64,000 bases of DNA from Bin87 sp963666865 (GTDB lineage Bacteria; Chloroflexota; Dehalococcoidia; Lucifugimonadales; UBA3495), in contig OY763072.1 of NCBI GenBank assembly GCA_963666865.1, positions 2,976,001 through 3,040,000 of the forward strand, written 5' to 3'. Below the pieces are notes generated by a model, which had not been told where the DNA came from, searched no databases, and worked only from the letters and a program-made list of their open reading frames with translations. This document shows, piece by piece, positions 25,266-32,959 of this stretch (positions are counted from its first letter, which is position 1; the number at the start of each line of letters is the position of its first letter). The position numbers and the translations under genes are program-made.

Positions 25266-26122
25266 TGACCGCCCCGGCCCTGGATGGCCTGCAGGTTGGC
25301 GAGCAGCTGGGCCATCTGGAATACGTGATTGATTACGATACGCTGGCTGCGTATCGTGCGGTGGCCGGCGGCGAGGGCCACTACGCCAATCTGTTGGCCG
25401 ATGACTGCCGGGCGTTGCTGTTGCAACGGTGCGGGCCTTTGCCTTTGACTGCGACATGGCGGGGTTTGGAGTTCATGCGTCCGCCGATTCCGGGCCGACG
25501 TATCCAAGTGGGCGGTTGGCTGCGTGATATGAGCGATATAGATGCCGCCCCCAGGCTGCGGGTAGCCGCTTTTGCGGTGGACGAAATTGGCACGGAGATT
25601 ATGCGCTCGGAGGCAATTTTCCAGGTCAAAGAGCGTTCCGAATTTGATGCATTGAGAGCTACTGCACTGGTGAATTCGCCGGTGAAAAATGCTGATGTAC
25701 CGGCGAGGGCGCGCACCAGTCTTGACGAGGTGCGATTTGGAGACGCCATCGCGCTTGGTTCAGTGGTTTTGCCTGACGGTGAGAGCCGGGACGCCTGCCG
25801 TCGCCTGGGCAACGCTCTGGCCGGGGTTGACCTGGGGGATGACGGGCATGATTTGACGATGACGTTGGTCGGGTGGTTCGAGGCCGGAATTGGCCGGTGG
25901 TTTGGGGACGATTTTCGCTGGGGCGGGCGTATGTCATTGGGCCGACGCCGGCCGGTGAACGCCGGTGCTGCCGTCGTCGGCACTGCGGTAGTAATTGAGC
26001 GGGACGCCAACGCTGACGGCGCCATATCATGGCGACTGGCAATCTCAGCGGCACATGACTTGCCCCGGTCAGCCATCGTAGGCGACGCGAGAATCACGAC
26101 GCCGAGTCCCCGGACACTCTGA
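25265..26122 (+). CDS. Double hotdog-fold protein, MaoC/FAS1-like dehydratase family
   Basis: 285 residues. The N-terminal half (about 1-120) resembles a hotdog domain of MaoC-type hydratases (IDYDTLAAYRAVAGGEGHYANLLADD; TATWRGLEFMRPPIPGRRIQVGGWLRDM). The second half (about 150-285) is a weaker second copy (FGDAIALGSVVLPD ... AISWRLAISAAHDLPRSAIVGDA). Such proteins hydrate or dehydrate enoyl-CoA or bind acyl chains. The canonical D-x4-H catalytic pair of R-hydratases is not clear, so enzymatic activity is uncertain. Start overlaps the TPR gene stop. Confidence 0.55.
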   Translation: MTAPALDGLQVGEQLGHLEYVIDYDTLAAYRAVAGGEGHYANLLADDCRALLLQRCGPLPLTATWRGLEFMRPPIPGRRIQVGGWLRDMSDIDAAPRLRVAAFAVDEIGTEIMRSEAIFQVKERSEFDALRATALVNSPVKNADVPARARTSLDEVRFGDAIALGSVVLPDGESRDACRRLGNALAGVDLGDDGHDLTMTLVGWFEAGIGRWFGDDFRWGGRMSLGRRRPVNAGAAVVGTAVVIERDANADGAISWRLAISAAHDLPRSAIVGDARITTPSPRTL

Positions 26123-26176
26123 TACCATAGGCAACAATGTATTGACAGTTTGAGACCGCCTTCAGACGCGGTTTCT

Positions 26177-26229
26177 GGATTCCGGCCCCGTATCGAGTAC
26201 GGGGTGACGTTCTTTCGCCGGAATGACGG
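26177..26229. repeat. Long composite palindromic repeat, family A variant
   Basis: Outer arms GGATTCCGG ... CCGGAATGACGG enclosing CCCCGTATC-G-AGTACGGGG and TGACGTTCTTTCG; third copy of this nested form. It lies in the leader of the PIG-L gene. Confidence 0.82.
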
Positions 26230-26254
26230 GGTCTCTGTAGGCGTTGGAGGAACC

Positions 26255-27001
26255 ATGCAGCAGCCAGCGGCACCGACTAAAGCGGTGCCCGAGAATTGGC
26301 GGACGGGATTGGCCATCGTGGCGCATCCCGATGATTTGGAGTATGGAGCGGCGGCGGCTATTGCCAAGTGGACGGCGCAGGGGAAAAAGATCAACTATGT
26401 CATGGTAAGCAAAGGGGAGGCCGGGATCGACGGAATGGAGCCAGCGGAGGTCGGTCGGCTGAGATCACAGGAAGAGATCAACGCGGCCCGGATAGTGGGC
26501 GTGGAAACGGTGGAGTTCCTGGACCACGCGGACGGGGTGATTGAGTATGGGCCGAGGCTGCGGCGGGATTTGAGCCGGGCGATACGGCGACATCGCCCGG
26601 ACGTAGTCATAACCATCAATCATCACTTGCAGTTTTTCAGCGGGCATCTGAACATGGCGGACCATAGGTGGGTAGGACTGGCCGTATTCGACGCGACGAG
26701 GGACGCCGGGAACCGGTGGATTTTCCCGGAACTGTTGGACGAAGGGCACGAACCTTGGAACGAAGTGCGTTTCGTGGCGGTGTTCGGCTCCACGATAGCG
26801 ACTCACGTGGTGGATGTTTCGGAACACTGGGAAACCGGGCTGGCTTCGCTGCGGGAGCACAAGGTCTATCTGGAGAGTTTGGGGGACGTGGGCAACAGCC
26901 CGTTTGAGTTTCTGACGGCACACGCCCGGGAGGCGGGCGCGGCCTTCGGGTGCCGATACGCCTCTTACGCGGAGCTGGTTCTGATAAACGAACCTTTTTG
27001 A
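26255..27001 (+). CDS. PIG-L family (LmbE-like) N-deacetylase
   Basis: 248 residues from the ATG at 26255, which has GGAGG upstream. The zinc-binding AHPDDLEYG motif lies at residues 23-31 and the second ligand region is NMADHRWVGLAVFDATRDA. SKGEAGIDGMEPAEVGRLRSQEEINAARIVGV and VEFLDHADGVIEY match LmbE-like GlcNAc-inositol or mycothiol/bacillithiol-type deacetylases. The substrate is likely an N-acylated amino sugar conjugate; no thiol-biosynthesis genes are adjacent to support one in particular. Confidence 0.88.
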   Translation: MQQPAAPTKAVPENWRTGLAIVAHPDDLEYGAAAAIAKWTAQGKKINYVMVSKGEAGIDGMEPAEVGRLRSQEEINAARIVGVETVEFLDHADGVIEYGPRLRRDLSRAIRRHRPDVVITINHHLQFFSGHLNMADHRWVGLAVFDATRDAGNRWIFPELLDEGHEPWNEVRFVAVFGSTIATHVVDVSEHWETGLASLREHKVYLESLGDVGNSPFEFLTAHAREAGAAFGCRYASYAELVLINEPF

Positions 27002-27043
27002 TTTCCGGTGGGATGCGTTGGTTCCAAGGTCTGTTGACATTTC

Positions 27044-27141
27044 CCGTCATTCCCGCGAAAGCGGGAATCCAGCAAGCATACAGTCCGTCCAACTTTCCTG
27101 TGGCAACGATTTCTGGGTTCCTGCTTTCACAGGAACGACGG
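27044..27141. repeat. Two family A repeats in opposite orientation
   Basis: CCGTCATTCCCGC-GAAA-GCGGGAATCC (27044-27070, reverse orientation) and GGGTTCCTGC-TTTC-ACAGGAACGACGG (27115-27141, forward, diverged arms). The pair lies head to head in the tenA leader and could form one large hairpin. Confidence 0.8.
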
Positions 27142-27204
27142 GTGATTTTTCAAATGTCAACACGCCCTAAAACGGCGGAGCGCAACGAGGAACTTGGAGG
27201 AACC

Positions 27205-27858
27205 ATGGCCGGTTTCAGCGAGCAACTGAGACAGGAAGCGGAACCGATCTGGAAGGCGATTTTTGCCCATCCGTTTTTGAAGGAAATCAAGGATGGGACG
27301 CTGCCGCTGGATACGTTTCAATACTACCTGGGGCAGGACTACCACTACCTGGAAGGTTTCGGACGGGGCGTGGCGATGGCGCTGGCGAAGGCTCCGGATT
27401 CGGAACTGCTGCAGGATTTGGCGCACCGGGTGATGACGCCGGTGGAACGTCCGTTGCACCACCGGTTGATTGAGGCGGCGGGATTGACCATGGACGATGT
27501 GGAAAAGGCGCCCAGGTCGCCGACGAATACGGCTTATGTCAACCATATGCTGACCACGGCGGCGATGTATGGGCTGGGGCCGACGGCGGCGGCGTTGTTG
27601 CCCTGCCCGTGGACGTATCACCTGTTGAAAGACGAGGTGGGGCAATCGGAGCATCCGCTGTACGGGCAGTGGACGCGGTTTTACGTGGAGGGGTTCTTGC
27701 AGTCCAGCGTTGATGCCTGGACTGGGTTCGTGGACGAGATGGCGCAGCGGGTCGGCGAACAGGAGCGTGAGGCAATGCGGTACGCTTTCATCGCCAGCAG
27801 CAGGTACGAGTATATGTTCTGGGACGCGGCGTACCGTCGGGAGGATTGGCCGGTATAA
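27205..27858 (+). CDS. tenA: TenA-family thiaminase II / aminopyrimidine aminohydrolase
   Basis: 217 residues from the ATG at 27205 (TTGGAGG upstream); an open frame extends further 5' but runs through repeats. Active-site residues of TenA are visible: D45 in YYLGQDYHYLEGF, the nucleophilic C134 in LLPCPWTYHLL, and E202 in SSRYEYMFWDAAYR, with Y/H aromatic residues around the pocket. TenA salvages the pyrimidine moiety of degraded thiamin. This fits a genome carrying many TPP enzymes (four in this window). No other thi genes are adjacent. Confidence 0.92.
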   Translation: MAGFSEQLRQEAEPIWKAIFAHPFLKEIKDGTLPLDTFQYYLGQDYHYLEGFGRGVAMALAKAPDSELLQDLAHRVMTPVERPLHHRLIEAAGLTMDDVEKAPRSPTNTAYVNHMLTTAAMYGLGPTAAALLPCPWTYHLLKDEVGQSEHPLYGQWTRFYVEGFLQSSVDAWTGFVDEMAQRVGEQEREAMRYAFIASSRYEYMFWDAAYRREDWPV

Positions 27859-27876
27859 CGACCGGGAACCCGGGTA

Positions 27877-27898
27877 GGGCAGGTTTCAAACCTGCCCC
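27877..27898. repeat. Palindrome, family C (possible 3'-end hairpin)
   Basis: GGGCAGGTTT-CAAACCTGCCC, a strong short palindrome just after tenA. Similar GC-rich palindromes follow 31895 and 49542. There is no T run, so intrinsic termination is doubtful. Confidence 0.7.
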
Positions 27899-27936
27899 GA
27901 CATTGCCGCGCCGAAACTAATCGGAGGAGTCTGGAA

Positions 27937-28734
27937 ATGCCTTATGCGGAGATCAATGGAACGCAGATGTTCTACGAGAGCCATGGCGATGGGCCGGCGA
28001 TTGTGTTTGCCCACGGGCGGGGCGGGAACCATCTGAGCTGGTGGCAGCAGGTGGCCGCTTTCCAGGGAGACTATCGTTGCATCACCTTCGACCATCGGGG
28101 TTGGGGCCTTACGGCGGGAACGGGTGGGCCGCCCGAGCCGGCGGCGTTCGTGGCCGATTTGGAGGCTCTGCTGGACCATCTGGAGATCGGCCGGGCGGTC
28201 CTCGTGGCGCAGTCCATGGGCGGGGTCACGTGCCTGGGGTTCGCTCTGGAGCATCCGGAACGGGTGGCGGGTTTGGTGCTGGGGGATACGACCGGAGGGA
28301 TCGGCGATGCCTCGGTGGTGTCGCTGCTGGAGGACGTGCATCCGCCGGAGGACCCGCTGCGGCGGGCGTTGAGCGACGGGTTCATAGAAGGACAACCGGA
28401 ATTAACGTTTCTTTTCGGGTCGATAGGCCGCATCAATCCGGTGATGCCTGTCAGCGTGGTGTCCGGGTTGTTCAGGAACCCGGCCGGGCCGCCGGCAGCG
28501 GATTTGGCCAAGCTGAACGTTCCCACGTTGTTCGTCGTGGGTGAAGAGGATCTAATCTTCCCGGTGCGAGTAATCGAGGCGGCGCACCGTCTGGTACCGG
28601 GGAGCCGGCTGGAGGTGGTGCCGGGTGCGGCGCATTCGACGCATTTTGAGCAGGCCGGGGTGTTCAACGGTTTGCTGGCCGGGTTTTTGGCCGAGGTCGG
28701 GATGAACGCGGTGGCGGTAGCGGCAGATAATTAG
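27937..28734 (+). CDS. Alpha/beta hydrolase
   Basis: 265 residues with the full alpha/beta-hydrolase triad: nucleophile S93 in VAQSMGGVTCLGFAL, an acid in VVGEEDLIFPVRV and a His in PGAAHSTHFEQA. The oxyanion loop is AHGRGGNHLSWW. The cap domain spans about 125-195. CGGAGGAG lies eight bases before the ATG. Generic esterase, lactonase or C-C hydrolase; it resembles 3-oxoadipate enol-lactonase-type proteins in length and layout but no pathway gene is adjacent. Confidence 0.88.
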   Translation: MPYAEINGTQMFYESHGDGPAIVFAHGRGGNHLSWWQQVAAFQGDYRCITFDHRGWGLTAGTGGPPEPAAFVADLEALLDHLEIGRAVLVAQSMGGVTCLGFALEHPERVAGLVLGDTTGGIGDASVVSLLEDVHPPEDPLRRALSDGFIEGQPELTFLFGSIGRINPVMPVSVVSGLFRNPAGPPAADLAKLNVPTLFVVGEEDLIFPVRVIEAAHRLVPGSRLEVVPGAAHSTHFEQAGVFNGLLAGFLAEVGMNAVAVAADN

Positions 28735-28753
28735 AGGATGAGGGCGAAAAGCG

Positions 28754-28780
28754 TAGGGGCGAATGATTATTCGCCCCTAC
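28754..28780. repeat. Palindromic repeat, family B
   Basis: TAGGGGCGAAT-GATT-ATTCGCCCCTA plus C, between convergent genes. Confidence 0.88.
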
Positions 28781-28805
28781 AATTCGGCGACCCATTGGCG
28801 CGCTG

Positions 28806-29927
28806 TTAAAAGGGCAAGCGCTCGGCGATGTCGTTTTCGGTGCGGACCGGGCCCCATTCGCGGGGGATATTCAGCAGGCGATCTTCCAGGTCATCCACGC
28901 TGTTCTGGCCGCAGTAGGCCATGGCGCGGTTGAACTCTTCGCGCAGAAGTTCCAGCATATGATGGACGCCCTCGGCGCCGTTGACGGCGAGGCCCCAATA
29001 GAGGGGGCGGCCGACGGAGACGGCGGTTGCGCCCAAGGCAAGGGCTTTCAGGACGTCGCTGCCGCGGCGGACGCCGGAGTCAACGTAAATCTCGACCCGG
29101 CGACCCGTCGTCGCGACGATTTCAGGCAAAGCTTCGATACTGGACATCGTGGTGTCCATGCGCCGACCGCCATGGGTGGACACCATGATGGCGTTGGCGC
29201 CGTGTTCCACTGCCAGCCGGGCGTCTTCAGCAGTGCGAACACCCTTGAATACGATTGGCAGGTTGGTCAAACTGCGCAGCCACCGGATCTCTTGCCAGGT
29301 CAGCGGCGGCGCTGACGGCATCTCCCAATTGGGGGGATCCATGTCGTCGCCGGTGTCGGTGGTCTGTTTCAGGAACTCGCGGAAGTTGCCCATTTCCCCG
29401 GGGCGCACGAAGCGGTTTCGTAGGTCGCGCTCTTTGGGCGTGGGAATTGGGGCGTCCACAGTGAGGACGATAGCCTTGAAGCCGGCGGCCTCGGCCCGCC
29501 GGACCAGGTTTTCGGTGGGGGCATAACCGCGATGGGAGAGCTGGAACCACAATGGGCCAGTGGCGGCGGCAGCGATTTCCTCCAAGCTGCAGTGGGAGGA
29601 AGTGCTGCACATCATCAGGGTTTTGGACATACCGGCCCCGCGAGCGGTAGCGCACTCGCCTTCGGGGTGGGCCAGGCCGTGACCGTCAGTGGGTGAGATC
29701 ATCACAGGAAAACTGATGGCCTCACCCAGCACGGTGGTGGCGATTTTGCGTTCGGTGGCGTCGATCAGGAAGCGCGGTCGCAGGGTGATCTCCTCGAAGG
29801 CGGAGCGGTTGCGAGCGGTGGTGATCTCGTCCATCGCGCCGGCTTCGATGAACTCCCAGTTGTTGTGCGGGAGCAAGGGTTTGGCGCGCGCTTCGTAGTC
29901 GAAAAGATTGATGGGCTCCGACCTCAT
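28806..29927 (-). CDS. FMN-dependent alpha-hydroxy-acid oxidase/dehydrogenase (copy 1)
   Basis: 373 residues in the L-lactate/glycolate oxidase family. FMN- and substrate-binding features: an N-terminal NWEFIEAGAMDEIT helix, PVMISPTDGHGLAHPEGE, KGVRTAEDARLAVEHGANAIMVSTHGGRRMD (catalytic His in the HGGR motif; the usual SNHGGR reads STHGGR), and DSGVRRGSDVLKALALGATAVSVGRPLYWGLA. It oxidises a 2-hydroxyacid to the 2-oxoacid with O2 or another acceptor. A near-identical paralogue lies just upstream on the same strand. The exact substrate is unknown. Confidence 0.9.
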   Translation of the reverse strand: MRSEPINLFDYEARAKPLLPHNNWEFIEAGAMDEITTARNRSAFEEITLRPRFLIDATERKIATTVLGEAISFPVMISPTDGHGLAHPEGECATARGAGMSKTLMMCSTSSHCSLEEIAAAATGPLWFQLSHRGYAPTENLVRRAEAAGFKAIVLTVDAPIPTPKERDLRNRFVRPGEMGNFREFLKQTTDTGDDMDPPNWEMPSAPPLTWQEIRWLRSLTNLPIVFKGVRTAEDARLAVEHGANAIMVSTHGGRRMDTTMSSIEALPEIVATTGRRVEIYVDSGVRRGSDVLKALALGATAVSVGRPLYWGLAVNGAEGVHHMLELLREEFNRAMAYCGQNSVDDLEDRLLNIPREWGPVRTENDIAERLPF

Positions 29928-29998
29928 AAAAATACCTACTCTACACCGGCGGCCAGCAGCCCATGCTCTGTCATAGGGCTGTGCAAGACAGCAAGTCC

Positions 29999-30063
29999 AC
30001 CACTCCGGCGAAGGCCGGAGTCCAGAAAACGCTACTGGATTCCCGCTTTCGCGGGAATGACGG
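29999..30063. repeat. Two family A palindromes between the oxidase copies
   Basis: A diverged copy (ACTCCGGC-GAAG-GCCGGAGTCCAG, 30002-30024) and a good copy (GGATTCCCGC-TTTC-GCGGGAATGACGG, 30037-30063) lie between the two oxidase genes. Confidence 0.8.
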
Positions 30064-30104
30064 GGGTTTTGAAAACCGAAAGACCCCGGGGTAAACGGGT
30101 CAAG

Positions 30105-31226
30105 CTAGAAAGGCAGATGCTCGGCGATGTCATTTTCAGTGCGGAACGGACCCCATTCGCGAGGAATGTTCAGCAGGCGATCTTCCAAGTCATCCACGCT
30201 GTTCTGGCCGCAGTAAGCCATGGCGCGGTTGAACTCTTCGCGGAGCAGTTCAAGCATGTGATGGACCCCTTCGGCGCCGTTGACGGCGAGGCCCCAATAG
30301 AGGGGGCGGCCCACGGCGACGGCAGTTGCGCCCAAGGCCAAGGCTTTGAGCACGTCGCTGCCGCGGCGGACGCCGGAGTCGACGTAAATCTCGGCCCGTC
30401 CACCGGCGGCAGCGACGATTTCCGGCACCATCTCGATGCTGGACATGGTGCTGTCCAACTGACGACCGCCATGTGTGGAGACGAGGATACCGTCAACGCC
30501 GTGTTCCACCGCCATGCGGGCATCCTCGGCGACACGGACGCCTTTCAGCACCAGGGGGAGATTGGTGAGGCTGCGCAGCCATTCGATTTCCTGCCAGGTC
30601 AGCGAAGGGGACTGGGGCATTTCCCAGCGCGGGGATTCGTCGGTGCCGCTGACTTCAGCCAGGCGGTCCTGCTGGTCGCGGAAGTTGCCAAGGTCGCCGG
30701 GCCGCTCGTAGCGGTTGCGGACGTCGCGCTCTTTGGGACTGGGGACGGGGGTATCGACGGTGAGCACGATGGCGCGGAAGCCGGCGGCTTCGGCGCGCTT
30801 GACCAGGTTTTCAGTCAGGTCGTAGCCCCGGTGGTAGAGCTGGAACCACAGGGGGCCGGTGGCGGCGTCAGCGATCTCCTCCATGCTGCAGTTGGAGGAG
30901 GTGCTGCACATCATCAGAGTATTGGACATGCCGGCGCCGCGAGCAGTGGCGGCCTCGGCCTCGGGATGAGCGTTCCCGTGGCCGCCGGCCGGCGAGATCA
31001 TGACCGGGAAGCTGATGTCGGTGCCCAGGACGGTGGTGGAGATTTTGCGCTCGGTGGTGTCACGCATGAAACGCGGGCGCAGGGTGAGGGCCTCAAAAGC
31101 CGAACGGTTCCGGGCGGTAGTGAATTCGTCCATGGAACCGGCTTCGATAAACTCCCAGTTGTTGTGGGGCAACACCTGCTTGGCTCGCGCCTCATAATCG
31201 TAGAGGTTGATGGGATCCATTCGCAT
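30105..31226 (-). CDS. FMN-dependent alpha-hydroxy-acid oxidase/dehydrogenase (copy 2)
   Basis: 373 residues, exactly the same length as the downstream copy and nearly identical over the last ~110 residues (for example DVLKALALGATAVAVGRPLY and the long run through YCGQNSVDDLEDRLLNIPREW). The catalytic segment reads VSTHGGRQLD. The two diverge most in the middle (residues about 185-215: DQQDRLAEVSGTDES here), the region that lies over the active site in this family, so substrate divergence after duplication is likely. AAGGAGA precedes the ATG. Confidence 0.9.
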   Translation of the reverse strand: MRMDPINLYDYEARAKQVLPHNNWEFIEAGSMDEFTTARNRSAFEALTLRPRFMRDTTERKISTTVLGTDISFPVMISPAGGHGNAHPEAEAATARGAGMSNTLMMCSTSSNCSMEEIADAATGPLWFQLYHRGYDLTENLVKRAEAAGFRAIVLTVDTPVPSPKERDVRNRYERPGDLGNFRDQQDRLAEVSGTDESPRWEMPQSPSLTWQEIEWLRSLTNLPLVLKGVRVAEDARMAVEHGVDGILVSTHGGRQLDSTMSSIEMVPEIVAAAGGRAEIYVDSGVRRGSDVLKALALGATAVAVGRPLYWGLAVNGAEGVHHMLELLREEFNRAMAYCGQNSVDDLEDRLLNIPREWGPFRTENDIAEHLPF

Positions 31227-31289
31227 AGGAAGTGTCTCCTTTGGAACAATTGAGAGGTTGAAACAGCCGCGCCAACAGTGTCGCCATGA

Positions 31290-31784
31290 TCAGAGGTTAA
31301 GGCGAACAATGGCATCGGCGACGTCAGGCAGCATTCTATACTCGTCGGCCAGGGAGTCAAAGGACATGGGATGGGGCAATGCTACGTTGTGGGCGCGACG
31401 GATCCGTCGAACCGCATGACCTTGAGAAGAGAGGCGGCCCGAAAGCTGGCGGACGGTGAGGTGCATTTCATCCAACAACGCTTGCCGAGATAAGACGTAG
31501 CCGGCACTTTTGGCGACTCTTTGATAGATCTCCCGGGCATCCGGCGCCAAGAAACTCCAGAAGGTACGCACGTGCTCGATGGTCCACCTACCTTCCGGGA
31601 CAGGGGCCGGCGGGGGCGCGGGCGCTGGTGACTGGGCGCTGGGCTGCTCCGCTGGTTCTTCCACGTTGTCTTCGGCAGTTACGACTGCCGGGGAAGACGG
31701 CGCCACGTCACCGATCGCCAGTTGTCGGAGAGCGGCAATAACTTCCTCGGCTTCGCCTTCAACCGTCAGCGCGACCTTTACCAT
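31290..31784 (-). CDS. Hypothetical protein with a helical C-terminal domain
   Basis: 164 residues from the ATG at 31784, chosen for the GAGGTAAC site upstream. It has a short N-terminal VKVALTVEGEAEEVIAALRQL segment, a Pro/Ala-rich linker (about 50-85) and a C-terminal domain WTIEHVRTFWSFLAPDAREIYQRVA ... QALLDEMHLTVRQLSGRLSSQGHAVRRIRR that looks like a winged-helix or MarR-like fold. DNA binding is a guess from that shape. No family name can be given with confidence. Confidence 0.6.
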   Translation of the reverse strand: MVKVALTVEGEAEEVIAALRQLAIGDVAPSSPAVVTAEDNVEEPAEQPSAQSPAPAPPPAPVPEGRWTIEHVRTFWSFLAPDAREIYQRVAKSAGYVLSRQALLDEMHLTVRQLSGRLSSQGHAVRRIRRAHNVALPHPMSFDSLADEYRMLPDVADAIVRLNL

Positions 31785-31894
31785 CGTGTTACCTCGCTGG
31801 TGTCGATTGACATAGAAGTGTATCAGATTAATAAACGCGGTCAACGATTTGGTCTAGTAATAATTGGACTACAAAGCATGTAATTAACCCAAAA

Positions 31895-31920
31895 GGGGCA
31901 GGGTGTGAAACCTGCCCCGG
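31895..31920. repeat. Palindrome, family C
   Basis: GGGGCAGG-gtgtgaaa-CCTGCCCC, GC-rich hairpin just after the 3' end of the POR operon (minus strand). Confidence 0.65.
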
Positions 31921-31950
31921 AAAAGACGGATTTGGTTTTCGCAGTTTGGC

Positions 31951-32949
31951 TTATTCGCCTTCGTCGTGTGGACCGAAGGGCACAATGCCGGGGATCCACC
32001 ACTTTTCCCACGATTCGTCAATCCGCTCCTGGAAGAACTTGAGGTCTTCCTCGGTGAGATGGGCGAAGCGGCCCTGGCGCTGGAGATATTCAGTGACGGG
32101 CTTGCGGCGGCGGATACCGCGGGCGATGGCGCGGGACGGGCCGTTGAGGATCAACTCGCCGTCAACGATCTCGTACTGGACCCAGATGCCGGTTTCCACG
32201 GCCAGCATACCCAACTCGTGGGAATACTTGGGGTCGTAGTCCCAGCCCTTGGGGCAGGGGTCGATGCTGTGGATGAAAGTGGGGCCGCCGATGGTGAGAG
32301 CGCGGCGGATCTTGTTGGTGAAGTCGGGACCATAGGAACCGCAGGCGGTGGCGACGTAGCGGACGTCGGGGTGGCCGGCAGCCAGCATGGGAACGGTGTT
32401 CTTCTTCCAGCGACGGTTCATGATGCGGTGAACCTTGCCGGGAGGCGAGAAGGTAGAGTTGGCGCCCCAGGGGCTGGAACCGGAGACCTGGATGTCGGTG
32501 TTGGCGTAGGACTCGTTGTCGTAGCAGAGGATGAGCAGGTTGTACTCGTCGTGCTGGAGGGCGGCGGAAATGGCCGAGAGACCCATGTCCACGCCGCCGC
32601 CGTCGCCGCAGAAGGCGATGACGTTGATGGGTTCTTCCTGCATCTTGCCCTTGCGCATCAGGGAAGCGAGACCGGCGGCGGTGCCGGTGGCCGCGGAGCC
32701 GCTGGAGCCGAGCTGGGTGTGCATCCACGGCACCACCCAGGGGGTGCTGTAGTAGGTGGTGTTGGCAACGTACATACAGCCGGTGCTTCCGACGACGATG
32801 GTGCGGGGGCCGGCGGCCTTGATCATCAGGCGCATGACCAGGGCGGACTCGCAGCCCTGACAGGTGCGGTGCCCGGAGGTAAAGCCCTCGAACACCGGGA
32901 TTTGCTTGACGCCCCGAACCTGGGGGAGTTCTTGTGTCATGGTAGTCAT
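31951..32949 (-). CDS. 2-oxoacid:ferredoxin oxidoreductase, beta subunit (TPP-binding)
   Basis: About 332 residues from the ATG at 32949 (AGGAGAG upstream; a start at 33000 is also open but would overlap the alpha gene). The N-terminal GHRTCQGCESALVMRLMIKAAG supplies a C-x2-C of the [4Fe-4S] cluster, with later cysteines in TGCMYV and DPCPKGW. The TPP motif is AFCGDGGGVDMGLSAISAALQHDEYNLLILCYDNESYANTD. This is the pyruvate-type beta subunit (PorB). It works with the alpha and gamma-delta subunits to oxidise a 2-oxoacid to acyl-CoA and reduce ferredoxin. Confidence 0.92.
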   Translation of the reverse strand: MTTMTQELPQVRGVKQIPVFEGFTSGHRTCQGCESALVMRLMIKAAGPRTIVVGSTGCMYVANTTYYSTPWVVPWMHTQLGSSGSAATGTAAGLASLMRKGKMQEEPINVIAFCGDGGGVDMGLSAISAALQHDEYNLLILCYDNESYANTDIQVSGSSPWGANSTFSPPGKVHRIMNRRWKKNTVPMLAAGHPDVRYVATACGSYGPDFTNKIRRALTIGGPTFIHSIDPCPKGWDYDPKYSHELGMLAVETGIWVQYEIVDGELILNGPSRAIARGIRRRKPVTEYLQRQGRFAHLTEEDLKFFQERIDESWEKWWIPGIVPFGPHDEGE

Positions 32950-32959
32950 AGCGGCTCTC

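Noticed and set aside
27002..27204. TPP riboswitch in the tenA leader
   Set aside because: No recognisable THI-box consensus; the leader is occupied by palindromic repeats.
27877..27898. Hairpin after tenA considered as an intrinsic terminator
   Set aside because: Strong stem but no following T run; the same palindrome recurs elsewhere, so it is listed as a repeat.
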